Below are positions 8,689-16,921 of a DNA stretch of 64,000 nucleotides, one piece after another. Origin of the DNA: Paraburkholderia agricolaris (GTDB lineage Bacteria > Pseudomonadota > Gammaproteobacteria > Burkholderiales > Burkholderiaceae); the NCBI RefSeq assembly GCF_009455635.1, contig NZ_QPER01000002.1, positions 186,001 to 250,000 of the forward strand. The letters run 5' to 3'. Within the stretch, counting starts at the first letter, position 1, and each line of letters begins with the position of its first letter. Position numbers and translations under genes: made by a program. The notes beneath the pieces were generated by a model, which worked only from the letters and a program-made list of their open reading frames with translations, was not told where the DNA came from and searched no databases.

Positions 8689-10031
8689 GGGGGTGTCAGA
8701 ATTTCCGTGTTTAAGGCGTTTGGAGAATTACACGGGTGATCTGATGAAGCGATCCTGATAGAGGATAGCGAATTGGTTCATGGCCGTCTTCCAGTCGTGA
8801 GCGGCATGTCCCCAGTTCGCCGTGATATTTCGCAAGGCCAGCCAGATGAGCTTGGTGGCGGCCTCGGCACTCGGGAAGTGGCCGCGGGTCTTGATGATCT
8901 TGCGCAACTGGGCATTGATGCTCTCAATGGCATTTGTGGTGTAAATAATCTTGCGTATCGCGGGGGGAAACGCAAAGAACGGGATCACGCGGTCCCAGGC
9001 ACTGCGCCAGGCCATGCCAATCATCGGGAGTTTCTGGCCCCATGGCCCATCGGCAAACGCGTCGAGTTCAGCTTCGGCCGCTTCCGCGCTGGGTGCCGTG
9101 TAGATCGGACGGATCGCTGCGGCCAGTGCCCGACGATCTTTCCAGCTCGAATAATCCAGGCTATTACGGATCAGATGGACGATGCAGGTCTGCAGCGTGG
9201 TGGCCGGGAACACGGCGGCCAGTGCTTCGGGCATGCCCTTGAGACCATCCGTGACGGCGATCAGGATGTCGTTGACGCCGCGCGTCTTCAGATCATTGAA
9301 GACCTTCATCCAGAACTTGGCGCCTTCGGTGCCTTCGATCCAGAGTCCGAGAATGTCGCGTGTGCCGTCCGGCAGCACGCCCAGTGCCAGATAGACCGCC
9401 TTGTTGCGTACCACGGCGTCTTCGCGGATCTTGACGCGCAAGGCATCGAAGAACACGACCGGATACATGGGCTCGAGCGGCCGGGTTTGCCAGGCGCTCA
9501 CTTCGGCCATCACCTCGTCGGTCACCGAGCTGATGAAATCAGGCGAGACCTCGGTGCCGTACTGCTCTTGCAGGAAACCCTGAATCTCCCGGACCGTCAT
9601 GCCACGCGCGTACATGGCCACGATCCTGTCGTCGAAGCCGGTGAAGCGGCGTTCATGCTTGGGGATCAATATCGGCTCGAAGCTGCCATCACGGTCGCGG
9701 GGCACCTCGATGCGGATTGGACCGTCTTCGGTCAGAACCGTCTTGGCACCACGGCCATTGCGCTGGTTCGTGGCGTGGGCCGGCCTGGCGGCGCCCGACG
9801 GATAGCCGAGATGGTGGTTCATCTCGCCACCCAGCGCACGCTCGATCAGGGCCTTCTTGAGCGCCATCGTGGCGGCATTGATGGCTTCGGCCGTCATCGG
9901 GCCGTTGCCGAACTGTTCAAGCAGCTCGGCAGGAATTGCCGGCAGGTCTACCGGCTTGGCTTTCGGTTTGCGAGGCATAGTCACTCCTTGGCGACATGTT
10001 ATGCCTCAAACACGAAATTACTGACAGGCCC
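8689..10031 (-). mobile_element. Complete IS256-family insertion sequence
   Basis: The element is 1343 bp and carries one transposase gene. Its left end begins GGGGGTGTCAG and its right end, read inward, begins GGGCCTGTCAG; the imperfect inverted repeats extend over about 28 bp (8689-8717 and 10003-10031) and share the blocks TGTCAG, CGTGTTT and AGGC. The 8-bp sequence GGCCTCGA flanks both ends (8681-8688 and 10032-10039), as expected for an IS256-family target duplication. Intact ends, intact transposase and a perfect duplication suggest a fairly recent and possibly still mobile insertion. Confidence 0.92.
8728..9978 (-). CDS. IS256-family (mutator-type) transposase
   Basis: The 416-residue protein starts MPRKPKAKPVDLPAIPAELL. 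The DDE catalytic residues are recognisable: aspartate in VFFDALRVKI, aspartate in AVTDGLKGMPEAL and glutamate in TTNAIESINAQLRK. The mutator-family signature around VHLIRNSLDYSSWKDRR is present. An in-frame GTG lies two codons upstream at 9984, but it overlaps the AAGGAG ribosome binding site, so the ATG at 9978 with 5-nt spacing is preferred. The gene fills the insertion sequence and shows no frameshift or stop, so the element may be active. Confidence 0.95.
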   Translation of the reverse strand: MPRKPKAKPVDLPAIPAELLEQFGNGPMTAEAINAATMALKKALIERALGGEMNHHLGYPSGAARPAHATNQRNGRGAKTVLTEDGPIRIEVPRDRDGSFEPILIPKHERRFTGFDDRIVAMYARGMTVREIQGFLQEQYGTEVSPDFISSVTDEVMAEVSAWQTRPLEPMYPVVFFDALRVKIREDAVVRNKAVYLALGVLPDGTRDILGLWIEGTEGAKFWMKVFNDLKTRGVNDILIAVTDGLKGMPEALAAVFPATTLQTCIVHLIRNSLDYSSWKDRRALAAAIRPIYTAPSAEAAEAELDAFADGPWGQKLPMIGMAWRSAWDRVIPFFAFPPAIRKIIYTTNAIESINAQLRKIIKTRGHFPSAEAATKLIWLALRNITANWGHAAHDWKTAMNQFAILYQDRFIRSPV

Positions 10032-10039
10032 GGCCTCGA
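10032..10039 (+). repeat. Target-site duplication, right copy
   Basis: The octamer GGCCTCGA follows the right terminal repeat of the insertion sequence and matches the left copy exactly. Confidence 0.85.
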
Positions 10040-10176
10040 CGAATGCATGCTTGTGACCAATTCGAATTTAAGTTTTTTGACTCAAAGCCGATATAGATAA
10101 CGCGAACTTTCGATACTCAGTCGCGCTGGTTATATCGCTTCAAGCGCTCACCTGCATTCTCCCGATTACACACCCA

Positions 10177-10713
10177 ATGACACGTCATACTTCCACCCTG
10201 TTCGTTTCAGTTGTGAGCTCAGTGCTGCTGTGCGCCTGCGCGGGGGCGCCGTCTCAGACTGCGGCAGACTATCACCCGTTAACAGAAGCCCGCGTGCGTG
10301 TCTATTGGGGGGCGAATGTGACCTTTTACTTAAACACCGCGTGCGTTACAGGTGAGGCTAAGCACTTCGTCGCGTCGAAACCTGGCTTGTCGAGCCTGTC
10401 TAACAAGACGGTCGGCATGCCCGTGCCACCCGACGCGGCTCGGTATTTTCACGAGTACATTGTCCCGGCTGGCCAGCCAATGACGGTCCATGCGCAGATT
10501 TCGACCGAACAATTTATCAACGGGAAGCGATACAGGGTGACCGACGCGGCGAAAGCGAGCACCTTCGTGCCCGTGCATGGGCATGACTACGAGATCTTGG
10601 TCCAACACAATGATGGCCCTGACGAGATCTTTGCGCGCGAACTTGTTTCAAGCGTAAGTGGCACCTCCACCGTACCGTATCCGCTTAGGTCGACGAGTTC
10701 CTGTAAGTCCTAG
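10177..10713 (+). CDS. Putative lipoprotein, function unknown
   Basis: The 178-residue protein has a lipoprotein signal peptide: a hydrophobic stretch TLFVSVVSSVLLCACAG ending in a lipobox-like LLCAC, with acylation likely at a cysteine near residue 19-21. The mature part is mixed polar/hydrophobic with GHDYEILVQHNDGPDEIF, and it contains a second cysteine around residue 57 and one near the C-terminus. I do not recognise a family. It lies directly to the right of the insertion sequence with 145 bp between, so its promoter may be native or affected by the insertion. Confidence 0.72.
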   Translation: MTRHTSTLFVSVVSSVLLCACAGAPSQTAADYHPLTEARVRVYWGANVTFYLNTACVTGEAKHFVASKPGLSSLSNKTVGMPVPPDAARYFHEYIVPAGQPMTVHAQISTEQFINGKRYRVTDAAKASTFVPVHGHDYEILVQHNDGPDEIFARELVSSVSGTSTVPYPLRSTSSCKS

Positions 10714-10937
10714 TGCGCCCGGTGTGTTTGATAGGCGCGAGAGGTAGAGCGTCGAATTGGTCGCGTGCCAATCCGCGCGATGCAGCTTGCCGATGCGATA
10801 ACAGTATTTTGGGCAAATCGCGCGGCGTGTCGGTGCCGACTTTATCGCAATACGTTGCTTGTCCCGGCAGAGCGCCATCCAGTTTTGTCCTATTCCCCCT
10901 TATCCGTTCGGCTAAATCAAACATTTAGCCTACAAGG

Positions 10938-10969
10938 TTGAAGGCAACGTACGTTGCCTGCCTTATAAT
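10938..10969 (+). promoter_or_regulatory. Promoter overlapped by an 18-bp perfect palindrome
   Basis: TTGAAG at 10938-10943 and a consensus TATAAT at 10964-10969 are separated by 20 bp. The spacer is occupied by the perfect palindrome AGGCAACGTACGTTGCCT at 10942-10959. A palindrome in this position is what a repressor operator, or an activator site on a long-spacer promoter, would look like. The promoter points toward the structured leader and the orphan gene starting at 11214. Regulation is inferred from layout only. Confidence 0.6.
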
Positions 10970-11024
10970 TAACAAGTCGTCGGGATACACCCGGTGACCA
11001 GGTTTAGCAGCCTGACGTTCCAAC

Positions 11025-11051
11025 CGCACACCCGCTCACGCGGGTCGTGCG
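11025..11051 (+). other. Leader hairpin upstream of C4-like RNA
   Basis: CGCACACCCG (11025-11034) can pair with CGGGTCGTGCG (11041-11051) around a six-base loop with one bulge. It lies in the transcript between the palindromic promoter and the multi-stem element. No T-run follows, so it does not look like an intrinsic terminator. Confidence 0.5.
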
Positions 11052-11080
11052 TCTACCTCTGCACGTCTATATTTCAATGG

Positions 11081-11156
11081 GCGGGCCTTGGTAGGGGAGC
11101 CGCAAGGCTCGCCGGTTCGTTGGAACGCCGGTCTGCTAACCCTACTTCGTGCCCGC
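11081..11156 (+). ncRNA. Multi-stem structured RNA, resembles phage C4 antisense RNA leaders
   Basis: The segment folds by eye into a three-way junction. P1 pairs GCGGGC (11081-11086) with GCCCGC (11151-11156); P2 pairs GTAGGG (11091-11096) with CCCTAC (11140-11145). Within it are hairpin P3, GAGCC-GCAA-GGCTC (11097-11110), and hairpin P4, CCGGTTC-GTTG-GAAC-GC-CGG (11112-11131). The layout and sequence resemble the C4 antisense RNA family found before phage-type genes such as icd and ash in proteobacteria. It ends 57 bp before the start of the orphan gene. The fold is seen in sequence; the family link is from memory of that motif and is not certain. Confidence 0.45.
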
Positions 11157-11213
11157 TCACCCACGTTTCCAGCGAGTGTCGGGCGATCCAGGAAGAAACA
11201 GGGAGATCGCACC

Positions 11214-11684
11214 ATGAGCAAATCCACAAAAAACCAACCGGCTTCACGTCCGCCTGTCGACGCACTCCAGTACGAAAAACTTGCGCTGTCGGCATTCGAT
11301 TTATGTAACCGGCATCTGGATCAACTGAATACCTTGATCACACTTGCGTCCTCAATATGTAGGAATCCTCCCATTACGCTTGAAGAAAGACGACGTCGTC
11401 AGACGCTTCTTGAATTGCTGGTGGACACGTCTGAGCGATATCAGCAGGAACTCGAATGCGACCGCGAGTTGTATGAGGTGATTGCGCTAGACGCGAAGGG
11501 CGTTCCACAAAGCCGTATCACCGCACGCAACGCTGCAAACCTGCTTGCGGAGGAACTATTGCAGCGAACAGGAGAATCCCCAACTACTGCACCTGCGCCT
11601 CAGCGCAAAAGGTCGCCATCGGAAAACACCGCGGCATTGAGCATCGAGGACACCGCACAACAATCGGTTTCCGCACCAGCCTAG
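11214..11684 (+). CDS. Orphan protein downstream of structured leader, function unknown
   Basis: The 156-residue product starts MSKSTKNQPASRPPVDALQY; the ATG at 11214 has GGGAG upstream. Residues 18-130 are predicted mostly helical, with a charged patch ITLEERRRRQTLLELLVD and a helix NAANLLAEELLQRTG. The last 40 residues are proline, serine and threonine rich and look disordered. I recognise no enzymatic or DNA-binding motif. Upstream are a palindrome-containing promoter and a C4-like RNA, a context usual for phage-derived regulatory or host-modulating small proteins. Reading frames overlapping the leader would start earlier but disregard the ribosome binding site. Confidence 0.75.
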   Translation: MSKSTKNQPASRPPVDALQYEKLALSAFDLCNRHLDQLNTLITLASSICRNPPITLEERRRRQTLLELLVDTSERYQQELECDRELYEVIALDAKGVPQSRITARNAANLLAEELLQRTGESPTTAPAPQRKRSPSENTAALSIEDTAQQSVSAPA

Positions 11685-11746
11685 ACGATCAAGAGAGACG
11701 GGCGAGTGGTAAGGGCACAGATCAGAATCGTTCTGCGATTCATGCA

Positions 11747-11851
11747 ATGAGGCGGTTTGAGCCCGTCTCATTGCACGCGCACGCGCTGAAGCCTTCGCAG
11801 GCGATCGGCACGGCGATGATTCTCGTCGGCGTCTGGCTCGTCACGGAATAA
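11747..11851 (+). pseudogene. Remnant of an EamA/DMT transporter C-terminus
   Basis: The 34 codons ending at TAA 11849-11851 read FEPVSLHAHALKPSQAIGTA followed by MILVGVWLVTE. This resembles the last helix of EamA-domain transporters, where a LxxxQxIGxxLILxGVxL pattern is common. Nothing upstream in any frame supplies the other helices, so it is a decayed end fragment if the match is right. It is short and the call is tentative. Confidence 0.4.
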
Positions 11852-11923
11852 CTCACCTCTCCCCATCAAGTTTGCTACAGGCCTGCCGTAAGACAGTGTT
11901 TAACTGCTCAAGGCTCTTGACCC

Positions 11924-12508
11924 ATGTCGTTCACTTCTCTGGAGCGCGCATTTGCCGTTACCGCCGCTGCACTCTGCCTCGGCGCCTGCGCAATGCCGCC
12001 TACGCCCCAATCGAATACGCTGGCGCCTGATGAGCGAGCACGGGCTATCGCGGCGATTTCGCATTTCATGTCGGACGGCGATGTAGATAGCTTCGATTCT
12101 GTATCGAAGGTTTTCGACGCGCCCCTGTACGAAACCGCGCGCAACACCACATTCGGAGGCACTCTCTACATTACGTACCGAGGGTTTCAGAAAAGAAGTA
12201 ACGCCTTTTCCGTTGATTCCACTTACCGGCAAACCTGGAAAGATTCTTTTAGCAGACATTCGACCGTGTCGGCTGACGTGAGTTTGCACATGAGCCACGA
12301 TTTCTGCCTGACGTACGACGGGTTCAGGCAAGCGTTTGGTGATCAAGTCGACCGGCTCGCTGACGTCAAAGGCAAGTACGCCGGCCTTGCGACGAGCAAG
12401 AATCTCGCGATGATCGCATTTACCGACGACGGCAGTTGCGTGAAGTACATCGACATTTTCACTCGCCACGTGTCCGCACCCAAAGCGGCGGCCATTGGGT
12501 CGCACTGA
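11924..12508 (+). CDS. Putative lipoprotein, function unknown
   Basis: The 194-residue protein has a signal peptide ending in a good lipobox (AALCLGACAM, cysteine at about residue 22). The mature region contains two well-separated cysteines (DFCLTYDGF and GSCVKYIDIF) that could form a disulfide, consistent with periplasmic location. No family is recognised. It stands alone, convergent with the LysR gene that ends at 12568, and the base use matches the neighbouring genes less well than the regulators do. Confidence 0.75.
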   Translation: MSFTSLERAFAVTAAALCLGACAMPPTPQSNTLAPDERARAIAAISHFMSDGDVDSFDSVSKVFDAPLYETARNTTFGGTLYITYRGFQKRSNAFSVDSTYRQTWKDSFSRHSTVSADVSLHMSHDFCLTYDGFRQAFGDQVDRLADVKGKYAGLATSKNLAMIAFTDDGSCVKYIDIFTRHVSAPKAAAIGSH

Positions 12509-12567
12509 GTGACGAGGCGTCCCCATTGCCGAGTCGATATGGTGTGGTTATCTTCATCGGAAAATCG

Positions 12568-13506
12568 CTAGGAAGCGCCACGGCCCTCCGATTGCACCCT
12601 GGGCATCATGCTCGCAACAAAGTCGATGAACGCTCTTACCTTGGCCGGAACGTGGTTTCGACTGGGGTAATAGACGTAAAGGGGGAACGTCTCGTCAGAC
12701 CAGTCCGTCAGAACTGGCTCCAGCGTGCCCGCACGCAGGTGGGCGGCGATTCCGAGGTCGATCACCTGGGCGATCCCGTAGCCTGCAACGCAGGCTCCAA
12801 TTTTGGTCCCCGCATCCGTCACCGTCAGGTTCCCGCTAACGGCCACCTTCACCTTCTCATTGCCACGCCAGAATTCCCATTCGAACGGTCTGCCGGTAGC
12901 CGGATCGATGGCCTGGATGCATTCGTGGCCATCATCGAGCAGATCTTTCGGTGACTTCGGCCGACCGCGTTGTTCCAGGTAGGAAGGCGCGGCCACAGTC
13001 AGGATGCGTGGACTGTATAGCCTGCGACAAACCAAAGTTGAGACCGATGGCGGCCCAAACCGGATGGCGAGATCAAATCCATCGCTCACCAGGTCTGAGA
13101 TGTCGTTCCTGGTCTCCAGCTTCAGTTGAAGAGCAGGGTGGTCCTTTAGGAACTGGGCCAACTCCGGAGCCAGGACAAGGCGGGCGAACACAGCATCGCA
13201 CGCTACACGAAGTGTGCCGTTGACGACTGAGGCCTGCTCTGCGGCGCCGATAGTCGCCTCTTCAATCCCCTGGAGAAACGGCAGCACTTTTGACAATAGC
13301 TCATGCCCAGTGTCCGTTACTTCAACGTGTCGGCTGGTGCGATGCACGAGCTTCGCATGCAGGCGGTCCTCCAATCGTTGAATAGCGCGACTCACGGCAG
13401 GCTGAGTCTTGCCTAGCCGGGACGCAGCACGTCCAAAGCTCTTGAGTTCGACTACGGCTGCGAGGGCAAGCAAGCCGCTTACAAGTCCTCCGTCGAGGTC
13501 TTCCAT
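12568..13506 (-). CDS. LysR family regulator, divergent to NTF2-like gene
   Basis: The 312-residue protein has the LysR winged helix (LLALAAVVELKSFGRAASRL and QPAVSRAIQRLEDRL) and a substrate-binding domain of the CrgA-like branch, seen in the DGFDLAIRFGPP and VYYPSRNHVPAKVRAFIDF stretches. AGGAACG lies upstream of the ATG. It is divergent from the small NTF2-like gene at 13610 with a 103-bp gap, so it probably controls that gene and itself. The final 15 residues are serine/glycine rich. Confidence 0.92.
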   Translation of the reverse strand: MEDLDGGLVSGLLALAAVVELKSFGRAASRLGKTQPAVSRAIQRLEDRLHAKLVHRTSRHVEVTDTGHELLSKVLPFLQGIEEATIGAAEQASVVNGTLRVACDAVFARLVLAPELAQFLKDHPALQLKLETRNDISDLVSDGFDLAIRFGPPSVSTLVCRRLYSPRILTVAAPSYLEQRGRPKSPKDLLDDGHECIQAIDPATGRPFEWEFWRGNEKVKVAVSGNLTVTDAGTKIGACVAGYGIAQVIDLGIAAHLRAGTLEPVLTDWSDETFPLYVYYPSRNHVPAKVRAFIDFVASMMPRVQSEGRGAS

Positions 13507-13609
13507 GATCTATGCGTTCCTGTAATGGCAGCGATTACCGTTTCGCCGTAGCAGACGATGAGTGAATGTTTCACTATACGAGTCTTTCAACTATTGAGGA
13601 AAGCTAGCG

Positions 13610-13984
13610 ATGACCCAGACCCATGCCGTAGTCGCTTTGATTGAGGATTATTTCGAGTTGGCTTATGAGCCGAAGAGCCGGGAATTCAATAAGGTCTTCC
13701 ACCCGAGCTGTATTGTTCAGTGGCTTCATGATGGCCACCTGGACACCATATCGTCGCTTGACTATGCGGCACTCATCAACGGGCGGCCGAGTCCTCAATC
13801 GACTGGCGCACCCAGAGATGAGGCGATTCTCTCCATGGAGAACATCTCGGACAGCCTTTCAACGGCAACAGTGAGAGTGCGGATTGGAAAGAAGCTGTTC
13901 AACGATCACTTCGTCATGCATAAGGTGGACGGAAGATGGCTGATAACAGTCAAAGCATCTTCCCTGGTGCATACGTTCGACTGA
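13610..13984 (+). CDS. NTF2-like (lumazine-binding-like) small protein
   Basis: The 124-residue protein has the cone-shaped NTF2 fold pattern: an N-terminal helix (HAVVALIEDYFELAYEPK), a helix with FHPSCIVQW, and a C-terminal sheet ending FNDHFVMHKVDGRWLITVKA. This matches the lumazine-binding-like subgroup of NTF2 proteins, which includes small enzymes and binding proteins of unknown substrate. GAGGAAAG precedes the ATG. It is divergently paired with the LysR at 12568-13506, which suggests an inducible small-molecule function. Confidence 0.82.
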   Translation: MTQTHAVVALIEDYFELAYEPKSREFNKVFHPSCIVQWLHDGHLDTISSLDYAALINGRPSPQSTGAPRDEAILSMENISDSLSTATVRVRIGKKLFNDHFVMHKVDGRWLITVKASSLVHTFD

Positions 13985-14089
13985 AGACATCGCCATCGGC
14001 GAAGGGTTCAGGATTGGACCGTTATCGACGGCCGTGAGCGCGTTGGCTGGGTGATATATTCAGACACATCCGAACGCCAAACTTTAACC

Positions 14090-14689
14090 ATGCACCGGGA
14101 CGAAAAAAAACTATATAGGCAAAACACGCTTAGACGCTATGTCAGGGTCTACATTTGGTCCTGTCTCGCCCTTGTGCTGTGCTGCGCGTTTATCGGAGCG
14201 ACCTTGCTTGGCAATAGGCCCCTCTGGAAGTCGACCGACGACAGGGTCGACAATCCCACCGGCTTTGAGGTGCTGGCGCTCTCCGTGCTTGGAATTTACA
14301 GTACGGTGCGCGCCATCGCGTTCTTGCGCCAAGGGATGTGGGTATCTGCGCACGCGTTTTATTTGCCTACGGTGGCGCAGGTGCGCACTCCGGTCGCGAC
14401 GTTCAGCGACCCGGTGAATGCGATGCGGTTTGAGGATCTGTCTACCCGGCGCTACGGCGAGTTTCATTTGGATTTCGTGGCCTATGAATTTGAGGTGGGT
14501 GGCATATCTCAAACGAAAACGGGCCTAAGGCTATATTTCAAAGACTCGACCTGTGTCGTCAGCTCCGTTACTGGATCGAACGACGATGAGCGGGCTTTTC
14601 TCCATGCCTTCGTTGCGCAAGTCGTTGCTTTGCGGCCGGACTTGACGATGTCGCCGCAGTTGGCGGTGTATCGGGATACGGTGGCTTGA
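14090..14689 (+). CDS. Membrane protein with two N-terminal helices, function unknown
   Basis: From the ATG at 14090 the product is 199 residues. Two hydrophobic segments are clear: VYIWSCLALVLCCAFIGATL (about 18-38) and FEVLALSVLGIYSTVRAIAF (about 58-78). A soluble C-terminal domain with several strands follows. A GTG at 14051 would add 13 residues but has no better ribosome binding site. No family is recognised. Neighbours on both sides are unrelated regulators and a pseudogene. Confidence 0.65.
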   Translation: MHRDEKKLYRQNTLRRYVRVYIWSCLALVLCCAFIGATLLGNRPLWKSTDDRVDNPTGFEVLALSVLGIYSTVRAIAFLRQGMWVSAHAFYLPTVAQVRTPVATFSDPVNAMRFEDLSTRRYGEFHLDFVAYEFEVGGISQTKTGLRLYFKDSTCVVSSVTGSNDDERAFLHAFVAQVVALRPDLTMSPQLAVYRDTVA

Positions 14690-14727
14690 GTCTTGAAATC
14701 AAGTGTCTTTTCGATGTACTGGAATGC

Positions 14728-15112
14728 CTACGCCGCTTCGTCAAATGCAGTACTTCGCGTTAGCGTCTCCCACAGGTCAAAATCCTTAAGCATGGCGGCA
14801 AGCGCGCCTTTCGCCGGGTTCGACTACGGTCACACCGATGCCGAACGGCGCCATCTCCTTCGCGAGTGCCCCGGATAACCCTTCGAGCGCGTACTTACTC
14901 GCATGGTAGTAGCCGACGTTCGGAAACGTGGTGAGTCCGCCGATCGAGCTCACGTTGACGATATGCCCTTTGCCACGCTGCCGCATCCCCGGAAGCACGG
15001 CTTGCATCAAGGCGATGACGCCGTGCACGTTAGTGTCGAACTGCGCGCGGATCTCGGCATCCTCGCGCTCTTCGATCGCCACGAAAACGATGCCTCGTGC
15101 GCCGAATGATTC
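14728..15112 (-). pseudogene. Decayed short-chain dehydrogenase
   Basis: Reading leftward, residues typical of an SDR core are clear: AEIRAQFDTNVHGVIALMQA, GKGHIVNVSSIGG, then the YHASKYALEGLS active-site region and GIGVTVVEPG. The N-terminal Rossmann motif is missing. After VEPG the frame breaks, and the C-terminal end continues in another frame as MLKDFDLWETLTRSTAFDEA with a stop at 14728-14730, so an internal segment has also been lost. The fragment abuts the LysR gene that ends at 15120, which probably once regulated an intact version. Confidence 0.75.
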
Positions 15113-15119
15113 CGTTTGC

Positions 15120-16010
15120 CTAAACACGTTGCGGAAGGGCAGTAGCAAAAAAGTCCGTGGCGCGGCGCACGCGTGCCGGTACAAACCGACGTTTTGGCCA
15201 GATGAGGCTGACGTCTCTGGCCTCGCTTATAAATTCGTCGAGGACCGTTATCACGTCCGGATGTCGGAGTTCATCGGCAAGAGAGACCTTGGCGAACAGG
15301 CCAATTCCAACGCCGGCCAGAACACCAGCCCGGATCGTTTCGACACTGTTGGACGAAAGATTTCCGCGAACGGGCACGCTGAATCGCCCTTCTGGTCCTA
15401 CAAACGGCCAATTCGCCGACTCAATCAGGCCGTCATACAGAAGGCAATTGTGATCGACGAGTTCGGCGGGGGTTTTGGGTATTCCGTGTTTCTCGAAGTA
15501 ACTGCGGGAGCCGACGCATACGAGCGGGGTACTAGCCACGCGCCTGACAACCGCATCCGGATCGTCGACGGGACCCACCCGGATCGCCAGATCGATCCGA
15601 TCTTCCACCATATTTCGTACGAAGTCCGAAAGAACAAGGTCGATCTGAAGGCCGGGATTGAGTGACAGGAGCTCGGGTATGAGTGGGAGGATGTGAAGGC
15701 GGCCAAAAGTAGCGGATGCGGCGATCCGGATCAGACCAGATGCATTAAGCGTGCTGCTTGTCAGTTCGCTGTCGGCTTCATCCATCTCCTCGACAAGCGG
15801 TTTTGTCCGGTCGTAGTATTTCTGGCCCTGGTCCGTCAGGGTCACGCTGCGCGTGCTTCGGTTGAATAGCCTCACGCCGAGGCGATTTTCCAGCGCGCCC
15901 ACGGCCTTACTGATGGCGGACTGTGAATCGCCGCTTCTGCGCGCCGCGGCAGAAAAGCCGCCTGCTTCAACAACAGCCATAAAAGCGTTCAACTCCTGAA
16001 AGCGATCCAT
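15120..16010 (-). CDS. LysR family regulator, divergent to SDR gene
   Basis: The 296-residue protein has the LysR head (MDRFQELNAFMAVVEAGGFS, QSAISKAVGALENRL) and the CrgA-type effector domain with DRIDLAIRVGPVDDPDAVVR. AGGGGACTGCA precedes the ATG. It is divergent from the short-chain dehydrogenase at 16133 with a 122-bp gap, making that gene the natural target. Its 3' end meets the decayed dehydrogenase at 14728-15112. Confidence 0.92.
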   Translation of the reverse strand: MDRFQELNAFMAVVEAGGFSAAARRSGDSQSAISKAVGALENRLGVRLFNRSTRSVTLTDQGQKYYDRTKPLVEEMDEADSELTSSTLNASGLIRIAASATFGRLHILPLIPELLSLNPGLQIDLVLSDFVRNMVEDRIDLAIRVGPVDDPDAVVRRVASTPLVCVGSRSYFEKHGIPKTPAELVDHNCLLYDGLIESANWPFVGPEGRFSVPVRGNLSSNSVETIRAGVLAGVGIGLFAKVSLADELRHPDVITVLDEFISEARDVSLIWPKRRFVPARVRRATDFFATALPQRV

Positions 16011-16132
16011 TGCAGTCCCCTCATTTGATCCATTCTCTCGAAGAATAGATCTTATGGGAAATCAGCGGATTATCATTCCTGGCGACGGCAATTACCATGA
16101 ACCTGTCATTCACGAACAGGCAGAAGGTCCCA

Positions 16133-16873
16133 ATGTCCACTCTCGCAGGCAAGATTGCTGTCATTAGCGGCGGCACTACCGGCATCGGTTTAGCGATCGC
16201 CCAGCGGTTTGTCGCCGAAGGCGCTCACGTCTTTATCTTCGGCCGTCGGCAGGCACAGCTCGACGAGGCCGCCAAACTGATCGGACGCGACGTCACCGCC
16301 ATTCAGGCTGACGCCGCGAACCTTGACGACCTCGACCGGGTTGCTGCGGCAGTCAGGGACAAAAAGGGTGTCGTCGACATCATCGTGTCGAATGCGGGCT
16401 TTACGGAGCAGGCTTCAATCGACACCCTCACGCCTGAGCATTTCGACAAGGCATTCAACCTCATGGCCCGCGGCCCCGTATTCCTGGTGCAGAAGCTACT
16501 GCCGTTGATGACGGGGGGTGGATCGATCATTCTGGTCTCGTCGGGCATGCACGTCATGGGCATTCCTGGCCACACCGCCTATGCGGCGACCAAGGCGGCG
16601 TTGCGTTCTTATTCACGCACCTGGGCCGCGGAGTTCAAGGATCGCGGCATTCGCGTCAACCTGCTCAGCCCTGGCGCAACCGACACCCCGATTCTCGACG
16701 GTCAGTCGATGACACGTGAGGATCTGGTGGACATGTACCAGAGCATGATCCCGCTCGGCCGACTCGCTCAGGCTGAGGAGATCGCCAGCGCGGCGCTCTT
16801 CCTGGCTTCGGACCAGAGTTCGTACATGACCGGCGCGGATCTGATGGTCGACGGTGGTGTCGCCCAGGTCTGA
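16133..16873 (+). CDS. Short-chain dehydrogenase/reductase (SDR)
   Basis: From the ATG at 16133 (AGAAGG upstream) the protein is 246 residues, standard for a classical SDR. It shows the NAD(P) motif SGGTTGIGLA, the NAG motif in IIVSNAGF, the catalytic serine region IILVSSGMHVMG and the active-site YAATKAAL, and ends in the usual MTGADLMVDGG. The in-frame ATG at 16097 lacks a ribosome binding site. The divergent LysR suggests induction by a small molecule. The substrate cannot be named. Confidence 0.93.
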   Translation: MSTLAGKIAVISGGTTGIGLAIAQRFVAEGAHVFIFGRRQAQLDEAAKLIGRDVTAIQADAANLDDLDRVAAAVRDKKGVVDIIVSNAGFTEQASIDTLTPEHFDKAFNLMARGPVFLVQKLLPLMTGGGSIILVSSGMHVMGIPGHTAYAATKAALRSYSRTWAAEFKDRGIRVNLLSPGATDTPILDGQSMTREDLVDMYQSMIPLGRLAQAEEIASAALFLASDQSSYMTGADLMVDGGVAQV

Positions 16874-16921
16874 GACCCGAGGGTTGCCAGCAAGGCCTTT
16901 CGATAGACAAAGGAGATTTCA

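Noticed and set aside
8773..10056. A 427-codon open frame opposite the transposase gene
   Set aside because: It is a shadow of the high-GC IS256 transposase; it has no ribosome binding site or recognisable domain.
10714..10937. Short open frames between the lipoprotein gene and the palindromic promoter
   Set aside because: No ribosome binding site, no conserved motif and overlapping frames on both strands; treated as non-coding.
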